Of a stretch of DNA of 64,000 bases, positions 8,171 to 15,135 are shown in pieces. A program made the position numbers and the translations under genes. The notes beneath the pieces were generated by a model. The model saw only the letters and a program-made list of their open reading frames with translations, searched no databases and had not been told where the DNA came from. Source of the stretch: Rossellomorea marisflavi (GTDB taxonomy: Bacteria > Bacillota > Bacilli > Bacillales > Bacillaceae_B); contig NZ_CP081870.1 of assembly GCF_022170785.1 (NCBI RefSeq), positions 3,720,001-3,784,000 on the forward strand. Reading direction: 5' to 3'. Every line of letters starts with the position of its first letter. Positions within the stretch are counted from its first letter, which is position 1.

Positions 8171-8731
8171 TCACGCTGGCTTGTCGAGTTCTTTTTTTGT
8201 TTGACTTTGATCGATTTCTTTAAGGGCCGAGCGGATGGTGAAGGCTGAGTACCCCAGGAGGAAAACGCCCGGGATGATCATGAGAAGGGCCATTCCTTTA
8301 TTGGACTTGGCAAAGTCTACAAAATAGCCAAGATAGGGAATCGTGAACCCTGTGTATTTAGCTACTACATTTTGAGAGAGGACGGGTTCGGTATCTGCTT
8401 CTTTGTTGTTATCCCCTTTGGTTTGGAATAGCGTCTGATCTCCATTTTTCGTGACGTCTGTAATTCTATGGGTGACCATGGTGCCATCCGGGACCACGAA
8501 CGAGATGACATCTCCCTTTTTCAAGGCTTCTGCATCTTGAACGGGCTCCACTGCGATGACCGATCCTGTTTGGAACTCAGGCTCCATCGAACCTGAAAGG
8601 ACGGTCTTCAGCTGTTTTCCGAAGAGCTGCGGCTCTCCTCCCGATGCCATGGATGAAATGACGATGAACATCATTCCAATGAACACGATGAATAGAATGG
8701 CTGTGATACTATTACTCAGAAACTTTTTCAA
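8171..8731 (-). CDS. sipW: Signal peptidase I of the SipW (ER) type
   Basis: 186 residues from the TTG at 8731. An N-terminal membrane segment (SITAILFIVFIGMMFIVISS) is followed by SGSMEP with the catalytic serine, and VTHRI with histidine where ordinary bacterial enzymes have lysine; this Ser/His pair marks the ER-type group to which SipW belongs. A second membrane segment lies near the C-terminus (LLMIIPGVFLLGYSAF). It cleaves the TapA and TasA signal peptides. I chose TTG because GGGGAGGA sits 5 nt upstream; an in-frame ATG at 8764 has no ribosome site. With this start it overlaps tapA by 20 nt, implying coupled translation. Confidence 0.85.
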   Translation of the reverse strand: MKKFLSNSITAILFIVFIGMMFIVISSMASGGEPQLFGKQLKTVLSGSMEPEFQTGSVIAVEPVQDAEALKKGDVISFVVPDGTMVTHRITDVTKNGDQTLFQTKGDNNKEADTEPVLSQNVVAKYTGFTIPYLGYFVDFAKSNKGMALLMIIPGVFLLGYSAFTIRSALKEIDQSQTKKELDKPA

Positions 8732-9485
8732 CCGATTCCTCCCCTTCCTTTTTCGCTTCATCATTCGACGGTGGTACCACTTCAGGTTCTTCTGTCGGCT
8801 TTTCTTCTATAGAAGTGGATTGCTTGTTCGTTTGATTGGATTCTTGCTTTTCTTTCTCACTGGTCGCTTCCTGTTTATCGGCATCACTGTTAGGGAGGGT
8901 CTCTTCTACCGATTGTGACTTGTCTGTTTCTTCCTCTGCCTTCTCCAATTTCTCTACGGCTTTCGGCTTCGCACACTTCCCGATGGTCAAATCACCTGTA
9001 GGGTCTGATTTCCCCGGATGATCCGGATGCTGGAATAGCGTGAACCGGTATTTGCCTTCTTTATCAGGCTCATGGGTAAGCGTGATGGATTCGCCGGATT
9101 TCAGTCCCCGCTGAAGGACTTCTTCCTTCACAATCGTTCCGTCCTTACCATTTCCGCCTGGCGCCCACTGTATTTTATATCGGAGTGGACCTTTTGCATC
9201 CCCGGAACCTGTATTTGTAAACGCTGCTTCTATTTTCGTACAGTCCCCTTTTATCGTGACGAATTCAAAAGAACTCTTATCCCAATCTTCTGTATCTGAT
9301 TCAACTTCCCAATCCACATGAATAGAACCAGCAATCACTTCTATATCATTATATTGAGCCTTCGTCTCAGAAGTAAGATATATCCCCGTAAAAATTGCTG
9401 TATACCAAATGAGTACGCCTCCTAATAACATGAGGACTCTTTTAAATGATTTTTCTGACCATCCTTTGTTTCTAACGACACTCAC
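8712..9485 (-). CDS. tapA: TapA-like amyloid fibre assembly/anchoring protein
   Basis: 257 residues. The first 40 hold a hydrophobic segment (VLMLLGGVLIWYTAIFTGIY) followed by TSETKAQYNDIEVIAGSI, an export signal consistent with SipW processing. The middle (45-150) is a beta-rich domain with a CTKIEAAFTNTGSGDAKG strand-turn pattern and two cysteines near residues 81 and 153. The last 100 residues are an unstructured E/K/S/T tail. Position ahead of sipW and tasA fits TapA, which nucleates and anchors TasA fibres in B. subtilis. The GTG start has a poor ribosome site, so the exact start is uncertain. The SinR-type operator upstream suggests matrix-gene control. Confidence 0.8.
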   Translation of the reverse strand: MSVVRNKGWSEKSFKRVLMLLGGVLIWYTAIFTGIYLTSETKAQYNDIEVIAGSIHVDWEVESDTEDWDKSSFEFVTIKGDCTKIEAAFTNTGSGDAKGPLRYKIQWAPGGNGKDGTIVKEEVLQRGLKSGESITLTHEPDKEGKYRFTLFQHPDHPGKSDPTGDLTIGKCAKPKAVEKLEKAEEETDKSQSVEETLPNSDADKQEATSEKEKQESNQTNKQSTSIEEKPTEEPEVVPPSNDEAKKEGEESVEKVSE

Positions 9486-9529
9486 CTCAATGTCAACAAG
9501 AGTAATATGGATACCTCAAAGAATATTTC

Positions 9530-9545
9530 GTTCTTTTTAAAGAAC
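9530..9545. promoter_or_regulatory. SinR-type operator upstream of tapA
   Basis: The sequence is GTTCTTT-TT-AAAGAAC, two perfect inverted copies of the SinR consensus GTTCTYT. In B. subtilis SinR represses tapA-sipW-tasA through such sites. It lies about 10-25 nt downstream of the candidate -10 (9554-9559), where binding would block transcription. Direct evidence is the motif; SinR itself is not in the window. Confidence 0.75.
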
Positions 9546-9553
9546 ACTCTCAC

Positions 9554-9559
9554 AGTATA
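9554..9559 (-). promoter_or_regulatory. Candidate -10 of the tapA operon
   Basis: Minus strand TATACT inside TAGATTATAC. The -35 is poor (TTTTAA at 18 bp), consistent with an activated or derepressed promoter. The same decamer precedes the distal tasA copy. Confidence 0.45.
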
Positions 9560-9703
9560 ATCTAATGATTATGTGAATTAAAATCTCTTAAATGGTCAAA
9601 TATTCTTTAAAATATTCAATTTTCCAATATTCCCTTCCACTTACTCATCTTTTCTACCTTTTCCACAATTTACTAGTTCTTTATGACTAACTTTCAGAAA
9701 GAT

Positions 9704-9724
9704 AAAAACCCCTCAACAGAGGGG
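9704..9724 (-). terminator. Terminator after the GntR gene
   Basis: Minus strand CCCCTC-TGTT-GAGGGG followed by TTTTT; a compact intrinsic terminator 8 nt past the gene. Confidence 0.9.
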
Positions 9725-9731
9725 CCTCACA

Positions 9732-10343
9732 CTACCCTATATAGTTCAAACAAAATTCCAGATCTGCTTTCAGATGTTCTTTCATAAGAACCTCTGCCTT
9801 AGCACCATCGTGAGCCGCAATGGCTTTATAGATTTCCTCGTGTTCATCGATTAGGAATGGGCGTTTGTAGGCGACGACGGTCTTCCTGAAGAGATAGATG
9901 ATGGACTGCATGCGGTCGATGATGTCGACCATGACGGGGTTACGGGTCGCCTGGATGATGATGTCGTGAAATTCAAAGTTTGCCTTCATGATTTCTTCCT
10001 TGGTACCGCTCCTTCCGATCTCCACACACTCTTGCAGCCGAGCGAGCTGTTCTTCGTTGAGATATTGTGCAGCGTTTCTGGCGGCGGCGCCTTCGAGGAG
10101 GATTCGGACCTCGAAGACATGGCGGAGATCGGTTTCCGTCGGGTTCACCACCCGTTTCTTCTCAAGCAGTCCTTCTTCGTCGAGCTTGCGGATCGCTTCC
10201 CTTACAGGGGTCCGGCTCAGGCCGAGTTCCTCCGCGAGGCGCTCCTCCACAAGCTTGGTTCCTCCCGGAAAACTCCCGCTCAATATTTTGTCCCGTATAT
10301 ACTCATATGCTTGCAGGTACGCTGTTTGTGATGCTTTAGGCAA
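9732..10343 (-). CDS. GntR-family (FadR/FCD) transcriptional regulator
   Basis: 203 residues: an N-terminal winged helix (residues 8-75) with the GntR pattern GTKLVEERLAEELGLSRTPV, then an all-helical FCD ligand domain. The metal-binding FCD residues appear as FEFHD, plus His in the last helices. Regulators of this type respond to carboxylates or acid sugars. It is divergent from the dehydrogenase-kinase-GntP operon, whose promoter holds the palindrome TTTGTATACAAA, a typical FadR-family operator, so it very probably represses that operon. The start is TTG with GAGGT 8 nt upstream. Effector unknown; a four-carbon acid sugar or its phosphate is a reasonable guess. Confidence 0.85.
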   Translation of the reverse strand: MPKASQTAYLQAYEYIRDKILSGSFPGGTKLVEERLAEELGLSRTPVREAIRKLDEEGLLEKKRVVNPTETDLRHVFEVRILLEGAAARNAAQYLNEEQLARLQECVEIGRSGTKEEIMKANFEFHDIIIQATRNPVMVDIIDRMQSIIYLFRKTVVAYKRPFLIDEHEEIYKAIAAHDGAKAEVLMKEHLKADLEFCLNYIG

Positions 10344-10448
10344 TGTAATCGACCTCTACTCCAAGAGATTCGGTCTTCCTCCCTTTTCCATACGTGTCTT
10401 GTTCAAAGTATAGGATGATTTCACCCATTTTAAAAGGATTTTTAGAAA

Positions 10449-10501
10449 TAGTATACATTTTAATATTTTTTGTATACAAAAATAATGTAACCGTGTACAA
10501 T
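10449..10501 (+). promoter_or_regulatory. GntR operator and promoter of the acid-sugar operon
   Basis: A perfect 12-bp palindrome TTTGTATACAAA lies at 10469-10480. A partial copy, AGTATACAT, lies about 20 bp upstream and a third half-like site, GTGTACAAT, downstream. The spacing of about 22 bp places all three on one helix face. A -35 TATACA (10473-10478) and -10 TACAAT (10496-10501) with a 17-bp gap overlap the central palindrome, so a bound GntR protein would block polymerase. Confidence 0.65.
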
Positions 10502-10515
10502 GAAATTAATCAAAC

Positions 10516-10529
10516 TGAAAGCACTTACA
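10516..10529 (+). promoter_or_regulatory. Candidate cre site (CcpA) in the leader of the acid-sugar operon
   Basis: TGAAAGCACTTACA matches the cre pattern TGNAARCGNWWWCA except for A at the central G. It sits downstream of the -10 and directly before the ribosome site, a roadblock position. Confidence 0.5.
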
Positions 10530-10546
10530 AAGGAGTGGAATTCATC

Positions 10547-11446
10547 ATGAAAACGATTGGTTTTATTGGACTAGGAATCATGGGGAAGCCGATGGCGCTG
10601 AACCTGATCAAAGGTGGATATGACGTAAAGGTCTTCGATATTAATGAAAAAGCAGTGGCTGAACTTGCCTCGCACGGATCGACACCTGCTTTGACTCCGA
10701 AAGAAACAGCGGAAGGCAGCGATGTCATCATTACGATGCTTCCGAAATCAGAGCATGTATTGAGTGTGGTTTTGAATGAAAACGGTGTCATCCATGGGGC
10801 AAAACCCGGAAGCATCGTCATCGATATGAGCTCCATCACCCCTGTGGTGTCGAAGCAGATCGCCGAAACCCTTGCCGCTTCAGGCGTGCATATGATGGAT
10901 GCCCCGGTGAGCGGCGGCGAACCGAAAGCGATCGACGGGACCCTCGCCATCATGGTCGGCGGTAAGCCCGACGTATTCGAGAGCGCCCTTCCTGTCCTTC
11001 AGTGCATGGGGGAATCCATCACCCTCGTCGGAGATCACGGATGCGGCACGACGGCGAAGCTTGCCAATCAGATCATGGTGAACGTGAATATCGCCGCTAT
11101 GTCGGAAGCTCTCGTCCTCGCAGCCAAAGCAGGGATCGACGTGGAGAAAATGTACGAAGCGATCCGCGGCGGACTTGCCGGCAGTGCCGTCCTCGATGCC
11201 AAGGTCCCTCTCATCCTTGAGCGGAATTTTGAAGCAGGCGGACGAATCGATATCAATTTGAAGGATCTGACCAACGTCATGGATACAGCTCACTCCATCG
11301 GGGTGCCCCTTCCGATCTCGTCTCAGGTACTTGAGATTTTCCACAGCATGGCCCTTGACGGGAAAGCGGCGGATGACCACGGCGGCATCGTCCAGTACTA
11401 TGAGAAACTGGCAAAAGTCGAAGTCCGAAAGGGTGTTTCCATATGA
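10547..11446 (+). CDS. Beta-hydroxyacid dehydrogenase (GarR / L-threonate dehydrogenase type)
   Basis: 299 residues. The N-terminal Rossmann motif is GFIGLGIMGKPMALNLIKGG, then the substrate-binding DAPVSGGEPKAIDGTLAIMV and the catalytic lysine in GTTAKLANQ, all characteristic of the 3-hydroxyisobutyrate dehydrogenase family. Closest functional guesses are 2-hydroxy-3-oxopropionate reductase (GarR) and the L-threonate/D-erythronate dehydrogenases (LtnD/DenD), which travel with DUF1537 kinases. The gene overlaps the next by 4 nt (ATGA), and the kinase and GntP permease follow. The start with AAAGGAG 10 nt upstream is chosen over further upstream codons. Given the kinase partner, LtnD/DenD-like activity is more likely than GarR. 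Confidence 0.8.
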   Translation: MKTIGFIGLGIMGKPMALNLIKGGYDVKVFDINEKAVAELASHGSTPALTPKETAEGSDVIITMLPKSEHVLSVVLNENGVIHGAKPGSIVIDMSSITPVVSKQIAETLAASGVHMMDAPVSGGEPKAIDGTLAIMVGGKPDVFESALPVLQCMGESITLVGDHGCGTTAKLANQIMVNVNIAAMSEALVLAAKAGIDVEKMYEAIRGGLAGSAVLDAKVPLILERNFEAGGRIDINLKDLTNVMDTAHSIGVPLPISSQVLEIFHSMALDGKAADDHGGIVQYYEKLAKVEVRKGVSI

Positions 11447-12861
11447 GGGAAGCAAGCATCCTCGAACACTATCAACCTTATAACCAATCAGAACTCGACT
11501 CACTGTGGGAAAAGAACCGTCCTTCCCTTCAGCATAAAATCGTCGTTCTAGATGATGACCCAACAGGCGTCCAGACCGTCCACGGTGTTTCCGTCTATAC
11601 AGACTGGACAGAGGAAACGATCACGAGTGGGTTCGAGGAAGAGAATCAAATTTTCTTTATACTGACGAACTCCAGGGCCTTCACGGAGAACGAAACGACT
11701 GTGGTCCATCAGGATATCGCCAACCGGGTCGAAGCCATTTCGAAAAAGCTCGGCGTTCCTTACCTGATCATCAGCAGGGGCGACTCCACCTTAAGGGGCC
11801 ATTATCCCCTTGAGACCGAAGTCATGAAAGACACCATCGAACAGCGCGGTGGTCTATTCCAAGACGGTGAAGTCATCCTTCCCTTCTTTAAAGAAGGCGG
11901 GCGCTACACGATCGATGACACCCATTATGTGCAGGACGGTGACAGCCTGATCCCTGCGGGTGACACAGAGTTCGCAAAGGACCGGAGCTTTGGCTACCGT
12001 GCCAGCCACCTCGGGGAATGGGTGGAAGAAAAAACGGACGGACGCTTCAAAAAAAGCGATGTGACCTCCATCACCCTCGAAGAGCTACGCAGCCTGTCCA
12101 TCGGCTCCATTAAGGAAAAGCTCATGGGCGTGCATGACTTTGGAAAAGTCATTGTGAATGCCATCGATGAGAACGACGTCAAAGTTTTCGTCCTTGCCCT
12201 GATCGAAGCAATCAACAGCGGCAAGCAGTTCATGTTCCGCACGGCAGCGGCCTTCACCAAGGTAATTGGAAACATCTCCAGCCGTCCGCTCCTTGAACGC
12301 GACGAACTCATACTAGAAGATTCCGAGCATGGCGGACTGATCATCGTTGGGTCCCACGTCAAGAAGACGACGGATCAGCTCAATGCACTCAAAGAACTGA
12401 GCAGTCTCGAGTTCATCGAATTTGACTGTCACCTTGTAGGAAACCAATCAGCATTCGCAGAAGAAACAAACCGGGTCCTGTACCTGGTGGAGAACAAACT
12501 TTCAGAAGGCGTGACGACCGTCGTCTATACAAAACGGGAACGCCTCGACCTTGGGGAAGGGATGGAAGAACAGGAATTGATCCAGTCTGTGCGGATCTCA
12601 GATGCCCTGACAAGCATCGTGCGGAACTGCGCCGTCCGTCCGAATTACATCATTGCAAAGGGCGGGATCACCTCGAGCGACGTCGGCACCAAAGGGCTTC
12701 AGGTCAAGAGGGCAACGGTCGCTGGCCAGATCGCACCGGGTATCCCGGTCTGGAAAACAGGGCAGGAAAGCACCTTCCCGCATATCCCATATGTCATCTT
12801 CCCCGGCAATGTCGGCGGAATAGAGACATTGAAGGACGTTGTACTGAAACTGGAAAACTAA
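11443..12861 (+). CDS. Four-carbon acid sugar kinase family protein (DUF1537, OtnK/DtnK-like)
   Basis: 472 residues. It has the N-terminal DDDPTG motif of the family (residues 32-37), RGDSTLRGHYPLE that binds the sugar, and the C-terminal nucleotide-binding block with KGGITSSDVGTKGL and PGIPVW. DUF1537 kinases phosphorylate threonate, erythronate or their 2-keto forms. The 4-nt overlap with the dehydrogenase suggests tight coupling: dehydrogenase makes a keto-acid sugar, kinase phosphorylates it. The usual aldolase/decarboxylase (OtnC) and isomerase (OtnI) are not in this operon, so the later steps must be encoded elsewhere or differ. A GntP importer follows after 30 nt. Confidence 0.85.
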   Translation: MREASILEHYQPYNQSELDSLWEKNRPSLQHKIVVLDDDPTGVQTVHGVSVYTDWTEETITSGFEEENQIFFILTNSRAFTENETTVVHQDIANRVEAISKKLGVPYLIISRGDSTLRGHYPLETEVMKDTIEQRGGLFQDGEVILPFFKEGGRYTIDDTHYVQDGDSLIPAGDTEFAKDRSFGYRASHLGEWVEEKTDGRFKKSDVTSITLEELRSLSIGSIKEKLMGVHDFGKVIVNAIDENDVKVFVLALIEAINSGKQFMFRTAAAFTKVIGNISSRPLLERDELILEDSEHGGLIIVGSHVKKTTDQLNALKELSSLEFIEFDCHLVGNQSAFAEETNRVLYLVENKLSEGVTTVVYTKRERLDLGEGMEEQELIQSVRISDALTSIVRNCAVRPNYIIAKGGITSSDVGTKGLQVKRATVAGQIAPGIPVWKTGQESTFPHIPYVIFPGNVGGIETLKDVVLKLEN

Positions 12862-12891
12862 CTTAGGGGAACAACAAAGGGGGACACATTC

Positions 12892-14235
12892 ATGGTCACT
12901 GGGAATATGTTAATTGTCATCTTCATTCTTTCTTTAGCCGCACTCTTCTTCTTGATTCTAAAACTGAAGCTCGAGCCGTTTCTTGCCCTCATCGGTGTCG
13001 CACTCGCCACGGCTGTGGTCATCGGCATCCCGGTAACGGAAGCACCGAAGATCGTCACGACTGGATTCGGAAATACGCTGGCAGGAGTCGGGATCCTGAT
13101 CGGACTCGGCGTCATCTTCGGTCAGTTCCTGGCAGCTTCAGGAGCCGTTGAAAAGATCGCCCAAGCGGTCCTTCGCGTCTTCGGCGTCAAAAAATCGCCT
13201 GCCGGTCTCGCATTGACCGGTACTGCCGTATCCATCCCGGTCTTCTTCGATGCTGCCTTCGTCATCCTGAGTGGACTGATCAAGAGCCTATCGAAGAAAA
13301 CGGGCATTTCCATCGTTTCATTTGTCACAGCACTCGGAGTCGGCTTGATCGTCTCCCACAGCATGATCGCACCGACTCCAGGCCCACTTGTGGTCGCAGA
13401 GAATACCGGTGCAGACCTTGGGCTCTTCATTCTCTACGGTCTCATTTGCGCCATCCCGGCCACCCTTGTGGGAGGATATCTCTACGGGATGTTCATCGGA
13501 AAGCGCGTCAAGCATGACGGAGAAGTCGAAGTAGGCGTCATCGACCCTGTCGTGAAGCCGAAAAAAGAGATCAGCACGGGCCTCTCATTCTTCATGCTCG
13601 GTCTGCCGATCATCTTGATCCTGGCGAACACGGTCTCTCAACTTGTCCTGCCTGAATCAGGCATCTCGACCATCCTGAGCTTTGTGGGGGAAAAGAACGT
13701 AGCCCTCTTCATCTCGGTGATCGTCGGTGTGATCGTATTGACTCCGTACATCTCACAGCCAAAAAGTGAATTGTACTCGGAAGCCATCAACTCGGCGGGG
13801 ATCATCATCCTCATCACCGGTGCCGGTGGAGCGTTCGGTGCAGTCATCAATGAAAGCGGTATTGGGCAACACTTGATCGACACGATGCAAAATTGGAGCA
13901 TCCCGGTTCTCCTTCTCGCCTTCATCTTCTCCCAGATCCTGAGGGCATCCCTCGGATCATCGACGGTGGCACTTGTGACCACCTCCAGCATCATGGGGCC
14001 CCTAGCGGTGGATCTCGGTGTGACGCCGATCCTACTCGGGCTCGCCATCTGTGCCGGGGCGGTTGGACTATCCATGCCGAATGACTCCGGTTTCTGGGTA
14101 GTGAAGAACTTCGGGAAACTCACCATCCCGCAGACATTGCAGGCGTGGACGATCGGCGGGTTCGTGGCTGGCGTCACGGCCCTCATCACCGTCTATATCC
14201 TGAGTCTGTTCTCCGGAATCTTACCGGGACTATAA
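12892..14235 (+). CDS. GntP-family gluconate/acid-sugar permease
   Basis: 447 residues with about 12-14 hydrophobic segments starting at residue 5. The family pattern is seen in VGVSLA-type stretches such as IPVFFDAAFVIL, SHSMIAPTPGPLVVAENTGA and GSSTVALVTTSSIMGPLAVD. GntP transporters are proton symporters for gluconate, glycerate and similar hydroxyacids. Third gene of the operon after the dehydrogenase and kinase, so it presumably imports the four-carbon acid sugar. GGGGG lies 8 nt before the ATG. A strong bidirectional terminator follows. Confidence 0.88.
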   Translation: MVTGNMLIVIFILSLAALFFLILKLKLEPFLALIGVALATAVVIGIPVTEAPKIVTTGFGNTLAGVGILIGLGVIFGQFLAASGAVEKIAQAVLRVFGVKKSPAGLALTGTAVSIPVFFDAAFVILSGLIKSLSKKTGISIVSFVTALGVGLIVSHSMIAPTPGPLVVAENTGADLGLFILYGLICAIPATLVGGYLYGMFIGKRVKHDGEVEVGVIDPVVKPKKEISTGLSFFMLGLPIILILANTVSQLVLPESGISTILSFVGEKNVALFISVIVGVIVLTPYISQPKSELYSEAINSAGIIILITGAGGAFGAVINESGIGQHLIDTMQNWSIPVLLLAFIFSQILRASLGSSTVALVTTSSIMGPLAVDLGVTPILLGLAICAGAVGLSMPNDSGFWVVKNFGKLTIPQTLQAWTIGGFVAGVTALITVYILSLFSGILPGL

Positions 14236-14237
14236 TC

Positions 14238-14272
14238 AAAACGGCCCAACCTCAATGGTTGGGCCGTTTCAT
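14238..14272. terminator. Bidirectional terminator between convergent genes
   Basis: A long stem, CGGCCCAACC-TCAA-TGGTTGGGCCG, flanked by AAAA and TTT, serves the GntP gene and the convergent GntR gene. Confidence 0.9.
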
Positions 14273-14277
14273 CTTCA

Positions 14278-14955
14278 TCATGCTTCCTCCCCGTCTCTCT
14301 CAAGCAGCTTGACAAGAAAACGAAGATCCGTGGCCACATGATCATGCATGGCCTTGGACGCCTTTTCCCGGTCACGGTTGGTGAGATGGCGGGAGATCAC
14401 CATATGCTGATCAAGGATCTCCTTGCATCGCATCCTGTCTTCCACATTCATCCGGCGATAGAAAAACGTCAGGGCGCGCATCTGCTCCAGCTGATCATGA
14501 AGGCGTGTGTTATGACTTCCTAAGATGATGGCATCATGGAACTTACTATTCAACGATATCAATTGAATCGCGGAATCCTCCCGATCCTCCTCATACACCT
14601 TTTGCGCGGTCAGCACGCGCTCATGGGCCGTTCGGATCTCTTCATCCGACGCATGCTCACAGGCAAGGGATACAGCAAGGGATTCAAGGACCTGCCGGCA
14701 TTGGTAAATATCCTGCACATCTTTAATAGAAGGTTTATACACGCTCAATCCCTTTTTCGGGTCGAACAGGATCAATCCTTCCTGCTCCAATGTTTTCATC
14801 GCTTCCCTCACCGGACTGCGGCTTACACCGAACTCCCTGGCAAGCTGTGCTTCGAACAGGCGCTCTCCCGGTTCATAATGACCCGTCACGATCCTTTCCT
14901 TGATGGTCATATGAAGCTGTTCATGATAGGATAGGGGTTTCTCAATGGAAGTCAT
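14278..14955 (-). CDS. GntR-family (FadR/FCD) transcriptional regulator
   Basis: 225 residues. The winged-helix N-terminus (residues 10-75) contains GERLFEAQLAREFGVSRSPV. An FCD domain follows, with metal ligands suggested by NSKFHDAI and further histidines. It is divergent from the transporter-dehydrogenase unit at 15136-17853 and separated from it by a 181-bp control region holding two perfect palindromes, so it most likely regulates that unit in response to a dicarboxylate such as tartrate or D-malate. I chose the ATG at 14955, which has GAGGTG 6 nt upstream; a GTG at 14964 is part of that site. Confidence 0.85.
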   Translation of the reverse strand: MTSIEKPLSYHEQLHMTIKERIVTGHYEPGERLFEAQLAREFGVSRSPVREAMKTLEQEGLILFDPKKGLSVYKPSIKDVQDIYQCRQVLESLAVSLACEHASDEEIRTAHERVLTAQKVYEEDREDSAIQLISLNSKFHDAIILGSHNTRLHDQLEQMRALTFFYRRMNVEDRMRCKEILDQHMVISRHLTNRDREKASKAMHDHVATDLRFLVKLLERDGEEA

Positions 14956-15017
14956 CCGTGTCACCTCATCGGCTTAATTGTTTAATGATTCATAATACTC
15001 ATTATGTTAGAAAAATA

Positions 15018-15074
15018 TTGACGCGTAAAGCCCGAAGCTTGTACGATAGATACAATAGCTGTCGACAGTCGACA
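15018..15074 (+). promoter_or_regulatory. Promoter and GntR-type palindrome of the dicarboxylate unit
   Basis: TTGACG (15018-15023) and TACGAT (15042-15047) with an 18-bp gap form a plausible promoter. Just downstream is TGTCGAC-A-GTCGACA (15060-15074), a perfect 7-1-7 inverted repeat at the start-site position, suitable for the divergent GntR regulator. Confidence 0.55.
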
Positions 15075-15096
15075 ACATGTCTTTACACACAATTAT

Positions 15097-15115
15097 AATG
15101 TAAGCGTTTTACATT
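15097..15115 (+). promoter_or_regulatory. Palindrome AATGTAA-N5-TTACATT, cre-like
   Basis: A perfect 7-bp inverted repeat around GCGTT. It resembles a cre site (TGTAAGCG...) but is one base too long for the consensus on the right half. It may be a second regulator site in the leader, about 20 nt before the start codon. Confidence 0.4.
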
Positions 15116-15135
15116 CACAAGAGGGGGGAAAGGAA

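Larger units (their letters stand above)
9486..9731. other. Control region between tapA and the GntR gene
   Basis: A/T-rich 246 bp. It holds the tapA promoter and SinR-type operators near tapA, a further GTTCTTT at 9676-9682, and the terminator of the GntR gene at 9704-9724. No gene seen. Confidence 0.6.

Noticed and set aside
8732-8764. ATG starts (ATGATG) 33 nt upstream of the chosen sipW start
   Set aside because: No ribosome site precedes them and they would extend a highly basic tail in front of the membrane segment; kept only as an alternative.
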